From the NCBI GenBank assembly GCA_045642965.1, contig JAZUJX010000052.1:1-7592 (forward strand): a DNA stretch of 7,592 bases, given 5' to 3'. This document shows, one piece after another, positions 1 through 6,430 of this stretch. The translations under genes were made by a program, and so were the position numbers. Position 1 is the stretch's first letter; every line of letters starts with the position of its first letter. Origin of the DNA: Equadaptatus sp045642965. Lineage in GTDB: Bacteria; Synergistota; Synergistia; Synergistales; Synergistaceae. The notes beneath the pieces were generated by a model. That model was given only the letters and a program-made list of their open reading frames with translations. It made no database searches and was not told the DNA's origin.

Positions 1-426
1 CGTGAAGTAGGCGCCATGTCAGCAGCCCTTGCCGGACTCCACTTCGTGGAACCGACAGGAGAAGGCGATGACAAATTCACGGCAGCGGCGGCATACGGCG
101 GATACCGCGGAGAATCAGCGGCAGCCCTCGGAGCAGCCTTCAAACCGTCACCGAACTTCATGATCAGCGCATCAACGTCAGTCGGCAACAGCCAGAACAT
201 GTACAACGCCGGAATCAGCTACAAATTCGGCAAAGGCGAAACGGCAAAGACACGCCAGCAGCTTGAGAAACAGATCAAGATAATTGGTGAAAGAAACTCA
301 ATGCTCGAAGGCAAAGACGATCAGCTCGCAGCAGAAAACAACGAGCAGAACGCAGTAATCAGAGCGCAGGGTGAAATCATCAACCAGCTTATTCACAGAA
401 TCGAAAAACTCGAAAAGAAGAAATAA
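1..426 (+). CDS. Trimeric autotransporter adhesin (YadA-like), C-terminal membrane anchor, 5'-truncated
   Basis: The reading frame is open from base 1 (REVGAM...), so this is only the end of a larger protein; the Met at 16 is internal, not the start. Numbering from that Met, residues 1-71 look like a YadA C-terminal anchor: the VGAMSAALAGLHF helix entering the barrel, then four short alternating strands, Gly/Ala-rich and ending NAGISYKFGKG. In this family three chains each give four strands to a 12-stranded outer-membrane barrel that displays a surface adhesin. About 65 further residues follow the last strand, rich in Glu, Lys and Gln. They keep an unbroken heptad register (83, 87, 90, 94, 97, 101, 104, 108, 111, 115, 118, 122, 125, 129, 132), mostly Leu/Ile with some Asn/Gln, so a trimeric periplasmic coiled coil is likely. 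The passenger and signal peptide lie outside the window. An intrinsic terminator follows the TAA within 25 bases. Confidence 0.88.
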   Translation, partial: REVGAMSAALAGLHFVEPTGEGDDKFTAAAAYGGYRGESAAALGAAFKPSPNFMISASTSVGNSQNMYNAGISYKFGKGETAKTRQQLEKQIKIIGERNSMLEGKDDQLAAENNEQNAVIRAQGEIINQLIHRIEKLEKKK

Positions 427-447
427 GCACCCTGAGACAAGACGTAC

Positions 448-485
448 AAACAGGCGCGGTCTAACGACCGCGCCTGTTTTTTTTT
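448..485 (+). terminator. Rho-independent terminator of the autotransporter gene
   Basis: A perfect 13-bp stem (448-460 with 467-479, core CAGGCGCGGT) encloses CTAACG, and the C and G of that loop can also pair. It is followed by a run of nine T (477-485, partly shared with the stem). It begins 22 bases after the stop codon. Read on the minus strand the stem is followed only by TTTG, so it would be a weak terminator for the convergent SWIM gene. Confidence 0.95.
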
Positions 486-609
486 GTGCGTTGGCGCTTC
501 GCTTTGCTGACGGCTGATGGCAATAAGCCCTTGCAATTTATATCTTGCAAATATAAATCCCCGTCTTCCTGCGAAGCCAATAAAGCGCAGCCTGCCTGTG
601 CCCAGTATG

Positions 610-645
610 GGTATGCCCCGCAGGGGTAGATCCAGCGACTTTAGA
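610..645. repeat. Repeat unit A: short CCCC/GGGG hairpin with ATCCAGCGACTTT tail
   Basis: CCCC (616-619) and GGGG (623-626) face each other across GCA, a short and weak inverted repeat. It is followed by GTAG-like spacing and ATCCAGCGACTTTAG. The tail, not the stem, identifies it as a relative of the two units that follow. Confidence 0.5.
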
Positions 646-687
646 TTTCGTCATACCGTAGAAATACGGTATCCAGTGTCTTTAGTC
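646..687. repeat. Repeat unit B: perfect 8-bp hairpin with GAAA loop and ATCCAGTGTCTTT tail
   Basis: The arms ATACCGTA (653-660) and TACGGTAT (665-672) are perfectly complementary around GAAA, a GNRA-type tetraloop. The unit is preceded by CGTC and followed by CCAGTGTCTTTAG. It is the cleanest of the units and the best query for finding more copies in the genome. Confidence 0.65.
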
Positions 688-740
688 TCCGTCTTCCTGC
701 GGACGGCGTAAGCCGCAGCGCAGGATCCAGTGACTTTGCG
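688..740. repeat. Repeat unit C: double hairpin TCCTGCG/CGCAGGA with ATCCAGTGACTTT tail
   Basis: The outer arms TCCTGCG (695-701) and CGCAGGA (719-725) are perfect. An inner hairpin, CGGC (704-707) and GCCG (712-715), closes around GTAA. The tail ATCCAGTGACTTT starts at 725, so the last base of the stem is also the first base of the conserved tail, as in unit B, where the arm overlaps the tail by two bases. Confidence 0.6.
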
Positions 741-765
741 GTTTTAGTAATTGCTTTTTCTGTCT

Positions 766-1632
766 CTATACAAATTTTTTCGGTCTTCCGACGAGGAGGC
801 GTCTTTCTCCGGTGAGCAGTTCGTAGGCGTAGTCTGCCGCTTTGGCGTAGTATTCCTTGACTGTTTCAAGGAAGGGGTTTGCGCCGCGCCAGAAGGGGAA
901 TTCGTGCATTACGCCGTAGGCTTCCGGTTTTTTTGTTTCGCGTACGTCAGGTATTTTGAAGCTGTTTGTTCCAAACCAGTTTTTATATTTGTCTTTTTCG
1001 TCGACGGGTTCTATTATGATTTTTTCCGGCGCGCTGTTTCTGCCGGTTTCTTCCGTTTCGTCCGCCGCGCCTGAGAGGTTTTTTATGAGGCTTTGTTTGT
1101 TGAAGCCGTAGAGCGCAAGAAGAAGGAAGGGGTCGTTGCTGAAGGCTTCGCCGAGCAGCATGTAGACCGCTATTGTGTGGTCGCATAGCGGTTCTTCCGA
1201 TGGGCAGGTACACTTAAAGGTGTTAAGTCTGTCCTGTGTCGGAAACAGTCTGATTCCTGCCTCGCGGAAAACGTCTTCCGTTTCGTGCGGCAGTTTTCCG
1301 GCAAGCAGATAGGCGGCGAATACGGCGCGTTCGCGGAAGCGTGCGAGCACTTTGCCGCAGGCTTCGGCTGAGAGCGTGTTGAAGCCGAAGCGCACCATGT
1401 AGGTTTTTGTTCCTTCTCCCTGTACAAGCGCGGATACAAGCCCCGGTTCTATTTCCAAGCTGACTACGCGGCCTCTTTTTGCACAGCTTTTGCCGCGCGT
1501 GTAGCGCGCATGGTCTATGCTGTCGCCGAGCGTTTCTATCCAGCGTCTGCCCCACCAGTTGAGTTTTTCAGTATCGGCTGCGCCTGTTGTGAGGCGGGAG
1601 CGTATTCCCCCGCGCAGGTAAAGGTCAGTCAT
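766..1632 (-). CDS. SWIM zinc-finger domain protein, partner of the SNF2 helicase
   Basis: The 288-aa protein has a SWIM zinc finger: CxC-x6-CxH, with C141, C143, C150 and H152 in FKCTCPSEEPLCDHTIAVY. Around it are conserved features of bacterial SWIM proteins: NWWGRRWIETL (about 25-35), ARYTRGKSCAKRGRVVSLEIEPG (about 42-64, split here only for reference), FAAYLLAGKLP (105-115) and, after the finger, a segment like LLGEAFSNDPFLLL. SWIM domains bind zinc and are thought to mediate contacts with DNA or protein; the role in bacteria is not established. The ATG lies inside the helicase stop region (ATGACTGA, 8-bp overlap), and GAGG within the last helicase codons can serve as its ribosome-binding site, which points to translational coupling. 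The C-terminal third (about 185-288) is charged and variable; I recognise nothing in it. No clear terminator follows; transcription would run into the repeat cluster. Confidence 0.9.
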   Translation of the reverse strand: MTDLYLRGGIRSRLTTGAADTEKLNWWGRRWIETLGDSIDHARYTRGKSCAKRGRVVSLEIEPGLVSALVQGEGTKTYMVRFGFNTLSAEACGKVLARFRERAVFAAYLLAGKLPHETEDVFREAGIRLFPTQDRLNTFKCTCPSEEPLCDHTIAVYMLLGEAFSNDPFLLLALYGFNKQSLIKNLSGAADETEETGRNSAPEKIIIEPVDEKDKYKNWFGTNSFKIPDVRETKKPEAYGVMHEFPFWRGANPFLETVKEYYAKAADYAYELLTGERRLLVGRPKKFV

Positions 1633-4600
1633 TTTCTTCCTCCACTATGCTGAGTGCGAAGAGTTCGTGCAGTTCTGAGTCGGAGAGTTCCGTGAGCCAG
1701 TTTTCGCCTTCGCGTACGACGGCTTCGGCAACCTGCCGTTTTGAGCTGATGAATTTTTCGATTTTTTCTTCGAGCGTTCCTTTGCAGCAGAAATAGTGTA
1801 CCTGCACGTTGCGTTTCTGTCCTATGCGGTATGCCCTGTCTACTGCCTGCTGTTCAACCGCAGGGTTCCACCAGCGGTCGTAGAGTATGACGTGGTTTGC
1901 GTTTGTAAGGTTGAGGCCTGTGCCTCCTGCTTTGAGCGAGAGTACGAATATCTGAGGCCCGTCTGGTTTTGCGAAGCGTCTTATGAGCGAGTCGCGTTTG
2001 TCTTTTGTCAGTCCTCCGTGCAGGAAGAGTACTTCTGTTCCGAAGGTTTCCTGCAGATAGTCTTTTATGATTTTGCCCATTGCCGCGTATTGCGTGAAGA
2101 TGAGCGTGCGGTCGCCGGCAGAGAGCATGACGTCGGTGAGTTCGGCAAGACGCGCCAGTTTGCCTGAGCGGTTTGCTTTTTCTGCATCGTCTTTCAGGTA
2201 GAGCGACGGGTGGTCGCAGATTTCTTTCAGGTTTGTGATGGTGGAAAGGACAAGTCCTTTTCTCTGCAGGCCGCTGGATGCCGCCAGGTTGTTTTCAAGT
2301 TTATTGAGTACGGCGGCGTAGAGCGATGCCTGTTCGCGGCTGAGCGGGCAGAATTCGCGGCTTTCGATTTTGTCCGGCAGGTCGGCAATGATTTCTTTGT
2401 CGGTTTTTACCCTGCGCAGTATGAAGGGGCCTGTCATAAGGCGCAGTTTGGAGAGTTTCTGCGCGCTGCCTGTCTGTATCGGCCGCAGGAATTCTTTTGC
2501 GAAGCGCGTTTTGTTGGGCAGCAGCCCCGGCACGCAGAATTTGAGCACTGACCAAAGGTCGCCTACGTGGTTTTCAACAGGGGTGCCCGTGAGCGCAAGG
2601 CGCCAGTCCGCAGTAACGGAGTGCGCGGTTTTTGACTGCCGCGTCAGAGGATTTTTTATGTTCTGCGCTTCGTCGAGTATTGCGCCGCGCCAGTTGATTT
2701 TCGTTATTGTCGCAAAGTCTCTGCTTAAAAGAGAGTAGGAGGTTATTACAAGGTCGTTGTTTTTAACGGCTCTTGCCAGTCTGTCGCCGCGCATTCTGCC
2801 CATGCCGTAGTGGACAAGTGTTTTCAGCTGCGGAACGAAGCGTTCTGCTTCAAGGCGCCAGTTTTCGACGACGGAGGTGGGGCATACGAGCAGCACAGGT
2901 CCCGTTTTGCCTTCGTTTTTCTGCTGCTGCAGAAGGGCAAGAGTTTCGACGGTTTTGCCCAGTCCCATGTCGTCTGCGAGGCAGCCTCCGAGCCCTAATT
3001 TTGTCAGCCAGTCGAGCCATGAGAGGCCGCGCAGCTGGTAGGGGCGAAGCGTGCCGCAGAAGTTTTCAGGCAGGCCGAGTTCCGGCAGTTTTGTTTTGCC
3101 TGTGAGGACGTCAACTGCGTTGTTGAGCCATCCCGATTTCTGCATGGAGCTGAGGTGCAGTCCGTCGTAGTTTCCAGAGAGTGTTGAGAGCAGTGCTGAA
3201 CGGCGGTCGATTTTTTCCGGCAGCTGTCTCAGGTTTGCCATAATTTTCGCGAGTTCTTCTTTGTCAACGAAGACGACTTTGCCGTGAAGCTTTACAAACG
3301 GCGTTTTCAGTTCCGCAAGTTTCTGTATTTCTTCCTGCGTAAGCTGTTCGGCGCCGAGCGTTATGTTCCAGTTTACGTCAAGCAGTTCGTCCAGCGGAAG
3401 TCCGGCTTGTGACGAGAAGGAGGCTTTGTCTTCAAGGTCTCCGCTGAAGGCAAAGCGCACACGGTCTTCGGGGTTGCCCCATGCGGCAGGGTACTGCACG
3501 CGTACGCCGTCTTCCGAAAGACGCGGAAGGGCGTCGGTCATGAATTCGTAAAGCTGCTGTGCCGTGAATTCGCAGGATACCGGGTTTGGTTTGTAGAGGC
3601 TGTCTTCTACCGGAGGAACGTAATCGGCTATCATTCCGAGAGTCTGAAGCAGGAATTTCCTCGGGTTTTCGCCTATCATTTCAAACCAGCCGCGTTCAGC
3701 TGCGGTCGGGTTCCATACGCGTTCTGCCGGTATGATTATGCTTTCGTCACGCAGCGCCTGTATATGCCACGTGACGAGCCAGCGCGTGTCGTCGTCCATG
3801 CGCTCAGGTTCTTCAAGCCTGAGTATCAGGCGCCAGGGTTCGCCGCTTCCCGTTTTTGCTTCGTCTGCCCATGCCGCAATCTGCGGATACACAGAGCGGA
3901 GCTCTTCGTTCCAGCGTGTGAGCGAGGTGCGTGCCCAGGTGAGCGAGCGCAGCCACATTTCGTGCGTGTTGTCGATGTTGACGAGTTTGCCCTTGGCGTT
4001 TTTTGTCTGCGCTGTTCGGATTATTCCGTCAATAAATCTTTCGAGTATTGCCGTGCCGAGTTTTCTGTCGTCGCTCGGCGCGGTTACTTTTCCTATTCTG
4101 AAGTTTTTCAGAACGGGCGGTATGTTGTTGATATGAGCGGTGTATTCGGTGTGGTATTTCGGAAGATACAGGGGATCCCAGCATGAGAAGCAGCCGTCTG
4201 CCGTTTTTTTCATGTACGGTATGAAGCAGCCGCGCAGGGCAAGTATCGAAGCGTATTTGTAGCTTTCAATCATGAAGAGCGCGTCGTTTCCGGGCATTAC
4301 TCCCGGTATTGAAAGCCGCCTGTCGCGGTCTTCGAGCTGTTTGAATTTTTCCATGTTTTCGGAGGTGAGCTGAAGTACGGGCACTTCAAATTCCTGAAGC
4401 GTCAGGTTGTCCGATTCGTATTCTCCGAGTATTTCCGATGAGGGCAGAGGCATGCCGTCAAATGCCGGCAGAGCTACGTTTGCCGTGTAGCAGCGTGTCT
4501 GGTTTTCAGCCAATGTCATGTCTGCCTTTTCCAGCAGTTTCTGCAGCTCGCTGCATGATGCGCAGAACGGGTGAGTGTGCCCGTCTTTTACAATATTTTC

Positions 4601-4669
4601 GTTGACAAACGAGTGTTCCGCCCAAAGGAAAAACAGTCCGCCTGCGTAGCTGATGTGATAAATAATCAT
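1625..4669 (-). CDS. SNF2-family DEAD/DEAH-like helicase (ATP-dependent DNA translocase)
   Basis: A 1014-aa SNF2 ATPase, expected to track along duplex DNA and remodel protein-DNA complexes rather than unwind strands. The motor is complete. RecA lobe 1 has LRPYQLRGLSWL (541-552), Walker A DDMGLGKT (566-573, Lys572), VCPTSVVENW (595-604), Walker B DEAQ (666-669) and LTGTP (693-697). Lobe 2 has LIFTQY (856-861), LHGG (893-896 region), SLKAGGTGLNL (911-921) and QAVDRAYRIGQ (941-951), whose Arg945 and Arg948 are the usual arginine fingers. The start MIIYH...FFLWAEH matches the beginning usual in this bacterial subfamily, and an in-frame TAA lies four codons upstream, so 4669 is the first possible ATG; its Shine-Dalgarno match is weak. 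Residues about 390-510 resemble the DUF3670 region found before the motor (inferred). Two CxxC pairs sit in the N-terminal part (36/39 and 160/163). First gene of the operon with the SWIM protein. Confidence 0.95.
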   Translation of the reverse strand: MIIYHISYAGGLFFLWAEHSFVNENIVKDGHTHPFCASCSELQKLLEKADMTLAENQTRCYTANVALPAFDGMPLPSSEILGEYESDNLTLQEFEVPVLQLTSENMEKFKQLEDRDRRLSIPGVMPGNDALFMIESYKYASILALRGCFIPYMKKTADGCFSCWDPLYLPKYHTEYTAHINNIPPVLKNFRIGKVTAPSDDRKLGTAILERFIDGIIRTAQTKNAKGKLVNIDNTHEMWLRSLTWARTSLTRWNEELRSVYPQIAAWADEAKTGSGEPWRLILRLEEPERMDDDTRWLVTWHIQALRDESIIIPAERVWNPTAAERGWFEMIGENPRKFLLQTLGMIADYVPPVEDSLYKPNPVSCEFTAQQLYEFMTDALPRLSEDGVRVQYPAAWGNPEDRVRFAFSGDLEDKASFSSQAGLPLDELLDVNWNITLGAEQLTQEEIQKLAELKTPFVKLHGKVVFVDKEELAKIMANLRQLPEKIDRRSALLSTLSGNYDGLHLSSMQKSGWLNNAVDVLTGKTKLPELGLPENFCGTLRPYQLRGLSWLDWLTKLGLGGCLADDMGLGKTVETLALLQQQKNEGKTGPVLLVCPTSVVENWRLEAERFVPQLKTLVHYGMGRMRGDRLARAVKNNDLVITSYSLLSRDFATITKINWRGAILDEAQNIKNPLTRQSKTAHSVTADWRLALTGTPVENHVGDLWSVLKFCVPGLLPNKTRFAKEFLRPIQTGSAQKLSKLRLMTGPFILRRVKTDKEIIADLPDKIESREFCPLSREQASLYAAVLNKLENNLAASSGLQRKGLVLSTITNLKEICDHPSLYLKDDAEKANRSGKLARLAELTDVMLSAGDRTLIFTQYAAMGKIIKDYLQETFGTEVLFLHGGLTKDKRDSLIRRFAKPDGPQIFVLSLKAGGTGLNLTNANHVILYDRWWNPAVEQQAVDRAYRIGQKRNVQVHYFCCKGTLEEKIEKFISSKRQVAEAVVREGENWLTELSDSELHELFALSIVEEEND

Positions 4670-4725
4670 GTTTTTTCTTTATTCCGTAAACTGAAGTTTT
4701 GGTTAAAACGCAGCCCTTAAGATTT

Positions 4726-4739
4726 AACTGTGCACAATT
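4726..4739. promoter_or_regulatory. Palindrome at the SNF2 operon transcription start (possible operator)
   Basis: AACTGTGCACAATT is a 14-bp imperfect palindrome (12 of 14 positions symmetric) with the perfect core TGTGCACA at 4729-4736. It overlaps the edge of the -10 box and the predicted start of the SNF2 operon, a place where a repressor could block transcription. No regulator is identified, and an 8-bp palindrome can arise by chance. Confidence 0.35.
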
Positions 4740-4764
4740 ATAACACATATTTTAAAAATTTAAA
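4737..4764 (-). promoter_or_regulatory. Promoter of the SNF2-SWIM operon
   Basis: On the minus strand there is an extended -10 box, TGTTATAAT (plus coordinates 4737-4745), with a perfect TATAAT. A weak -35, TTTAAA (4759-4764), lies 16 bp upstream. Transcription should begin near 4730, giving a leader of about 60 bases before the ATG at 4669. Assigned by eye. Confidence 0.65.
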
Positions 4765-4793
4765 CAGCCTTTGGTCTAATTTTATAGTTTTTT

Positions 4794-4802
4794 TGTTACA
4801 AT
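4794..4802 (+). promoter_or_regulatory. argH promoter (extended -10)
   Basis: TGTTACAAT (4794-4802) is an extended -10 with one mismatch to TATAAT in the hexamer. No convincing -35 lies at the right distance (the best candidate is around 4771-4779). The leader to the ATG at 4836 would be about 26 bases. I see no arginine-repressor box of the AATNAATAATTATTCAT type. Confidence 0.5.
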
Positions 4803-4835
4803 ATAAAGGACAATAAGACAAAGGAAGTGTCGCTT

Positions 4836-6260
4836 ATGCCCAAGGGTATGTGGAAAGGACGTTTTTCTCAGGATACGGCGGAGTCGGTGGTGAATTTTTC
4901 GCAGTCGCTTGATCTCGACTGGCGCATGGCTTTTGCCGATATACGGGGCAGCATTGCCCACGTGAGAATGCTGGGAAAGACGGGGCTTCTTTCCGAAGAG
5001 GAAGCGAAAACGATTGAGGACAATCTGCTTGTAATAGCAGATGAGATAAGAGAGGGCAAATTCGTTCCCAAAATTTCTCTCGAGGACGTGCACATGAATA
5101 TCGAAGCGCGTCTGACAGAGCTTTGCGGGGCAACAGGTGCAAGACTTCACATGGGACGTTCGCGCAACGACCAGGTGAATACGACGGTGCGTCTTTATTT
5201 AAGGAAGGAAATTCTTGAACTTTGGGAAGGTCTGAGGGAGCTTATTTCCGTTCTGCTTGAGAAGGCGGACGAGCAGGCGGACTGTGTCGTCCCCGGTTAC
5301 ACGCATCTTCAGCAGGCACAGCCTATTTCCATGGGACAGTTCTGGATGGCGCACGCGAGGGCGTTTCTGCGCGATGCAGACCGTCTGTTTGCGGCGTATG
5401 ACGCTGTTGACGAGTGCACTCTCGGAAGCGCGGCTCTCGCAGGTTCTACTCTGCCGCTTGACAGGGAGTTTACCGCAGAGGATCTTGGTTTTTCAAAGGT
5501 TTCTGACAACAGTATGGACAGCGTTTCGCACCGCGACCATTTCCTTGACCTGCTGCATTTTGCGGCGGTTTTCGGTCAGCACGCAAGCCGCCTGTCAGAA
5601 GATTTAATTATTTATTTCAGCACGGAGTTCGGCTGGGTGAAGCTTCCGGATGCCTACTGCACGGGTTCGAGCATTATGCCGCAGAAGAAAAATCCGGACG
5701 TGCTTGAGCTTATACGCGGCAAGGCAGGGCTTCTCGCCGGCGCGTACACGCAGCTTTTGACGCTTATGAAGGGTGTTCCGTCCACCTACGACCGCGATTT
5801 GCAGGAGGACAAGCGTCCGCTGTTTGAAGCAATAGAGATTATGAAGGGAATTTTCTCCGTGCTGCCTCCGCTTCTCAAAGAGGTTGAAATCGACGAGGCG
5901 GCGGCAAAGCGCGGTTTCAGCGACGGGCTTATTCTTGCCACTGACGTTGCGGAATATCTTGTCGTAAAGGGCGTTCCTTTCCGTCAGGCTCATGCCAAGG
6001 TCGGCAAAACGGTCGCCTATTGCGTTGAAAAGGGACGTGCGCTTACGGAGCTTACGCTTGAAGAATGGAAGCAGCTTATTCCCGAGGCGGAAGAAGATCT
6101 GCTCCCGCTGCTTACACCGGAAACGGCTGTTTCCCGCCGTCTGACACTCGGAGGCACTGCGCCTCTCCGCGTTAAAGAACAGATAAACAACGCCGCGGAA
6201 GAGCTTGACGAGTACGTGCAGCTCGGCGGAGAGCTTCTTGAAAATCTGCCGGAGTTTTAA
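4836..6260 (+). CDS. argH: Argininosuccinate lyase
   Basis: Splits argininosuccinate into arginine and fumarate, the last step of arginine synthesis; a cytosolic homotetramer of the fumarase/aspartase superfamily. Numbering from this start (474 aa, normal for the family): MWKGRFSQDT at the N terminus, DIRGSIAHVRML (about 35-46), HMGRSRNDQV (105-114), GYTHLQQAQP (154-163) with the catalytic-region Thr-His, and the superfamily signature GSSIMPQKKNPD (277-288), whose first serines lie on the mobile catalytic loop. All are intact. I chose ATG 4836 because AGGA at 4822-4825 sits 10 bases upstream. An in-frame GTG at 4827 (477 aa) would sit one base after that site, and the other AAGGA (4806-4810) is 16 bases away from it. 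The gene stands alone: argG is not adjacent. It is divergent from the SNF2 operon. Confidence 0.97.
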   Translation: MPKGMWKGRFSQDTAESVVNFSQSLDLDWRMAFADIRGSIAHVRMLGKTGLLSEEEAKTIEDNLLVIADEIREGKFVPKISLEDVHMNIEARLTELCGATGARLHMGRSRNDQVNTTVRLYLRKEILELWEGLRELISVLLEKADEQADCVVPGYTHLQQAQPISMGQFWMAHARAFLRDADRLFAAYDAVDECTLGSAALAGSTLPLDREFTAEDLGFSKVSDNSMDSVSHRDHFLDLLHFAAVFGQHASRLSEDLIIYFSTEFGWVKLPDAYCTGSSIMPQKKNPDVLELIRGKAGLLAGAYTQLLTLMKGVPSTYDRDLQEDKRPLFEAIEIMKGIFSVLPPLLKEVEIDEAAAKRGFSDGLILATDVAEYLVVKGVPFRQAHAKVGKTVAYCVEKGRALTELTLEEWKQLIPEAEEDLLPLLTPETAVSRRLTLGGTAPLRVKEQINNAAEELDEYVQLGGELLENLPEF

Positions 6261-6359
6261 AGATATTCACTTTTGCTGCGCAGCATTTTTAGTGTTCCTC
6301 AAGTGAACGCTTCTAAAAGCGAGAGCCTCAATAAGTGAATCTTTTACAAGTGAATATCT
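6261..6359. repeat. 99-bp element bounded by 12-bp perfect inverted repeats (MITE-like or regulatory)
   Basis: AGATATTCACTT (6261-6272) and AAGTGAATATCT (6348-6359) are perfect inverted copies that start right after the argH stop codon and end before the lemA promoter. The word AAGTGAAY also occurs at 6301-6308 and 6333-6340 in direct orientation, giving three direct copies and one inverted. Inside are a 12-bp palindrome, TGCTGCGCAGCA (6274-6285), and a small hairpin, CGCTT-CTAA-AAGCG (6308-6321). There is no reading frame. It could be a miniature inverted-repeat element, a set of regulator sites, or a cruciform-forming spacer. No clean target-site duplication is visible. Confidence 0.55.
6274..6290 (+). 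terminator. Possible weak argH terminator
   Basis: TGCT-GCGC-AGCA can fold as a 4-bp stem and is followed by five T (6286-6290), 14 bases after the argH stop. The stem is short, so this may instead be only the palindrome within the larger inverted-repeat element. Confidence 0.3.
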
Positions 6360-6371
6360 CTTTATAAAATA

Positions 6372-6380
6372 TGCTATAAT
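6372..6380 (+). promoter_or_regulatory. Promoter of the LemA-DUF486 operon (extended -10)
   Basis: TGCTATAAT (6372-6380) is a perfect extended -10. The -35 region is poor (TGAATA at 6351-6356, spacer 18) and lies inside the right arm of the inverted-repeat element, so that arm could affect promoter strength. The leader to ATG 6431 is about 44 bases, with GAGG at 6419-6422 as the ribosome-binding site, 8 bases before the ATG. Confidence 0.65.
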
Positions 6381-6430
6381 ACAGCAGCAGATTTTGGACT
6401 AAAAGACAATTTTGAAAAGAGGCGGACAGT

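Larger units (their letters stand above)
561..740. repeat. Cluster of hairpin-forming dispersed-type repeats
   Basis: This non-coding spacer between convergent genes holds related units that end in ATCCAG followed by YGWCTTT: tails start at 630, 671 and 725. Each tail is preceded by an inverted repeat, but the stem sequences differ (described separately). The 13-mer CCGTCTTCCTGCG occurs twice, at 561-573 and 689-701. The first copy begins a decayed unit whose 5-bp arms CTGCG (569-573) and CGCAG (586-590) survive without the tail. The design, a short palindrome flanked by TCAT... and ...ATCCAG, recalls dispersed repeats such as the neisserial dRS3 (ATTCCC-N8-GGGAAT). Homology is inferred from shape only. 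Confidence 0.7.

Noticed and set aside
517..711. 64-residue plus-strand open frame in the repeat spacer
   Set aside because: It is made of the hairpin repeats, has no ribosome-binding site and resembles no protein family; its openness follows from the repeat composition.
561..740. CRISPR array in the repeat spacer
   Set aside because: The units are unevenly spaced (41 and 54 bases), share only a short tail and differ in their stems; there are no uniform repeats or spacers and no cas genes.
3732..4186. Plus-strand open frames of 134 and 140 residues opposite the SNF2 gene
   Set aside because: They lie wholly within a strongly supported coding gene on the other strand, have no recognisable domains and are shadows of its codon pattern.
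1625..4669. Reading the SNF2 gene as part of a DISARM-like defence island
   Set aside because: No methylase, DUF1998, phospholipase D or other defence partner is visible; the neighbours are argH and an adhesin.
4506..4748. 80-residue minus-strand frame overlapping the SNF2 start
   Set aside because: It covers the SNF2 promoter and start in another frame and has no family resemblance.
4670..4835. Arginine repressor box upstream of argH
   Set aside because: The AT-rich spacer has no match to the symmetrical ARG-box consensus.
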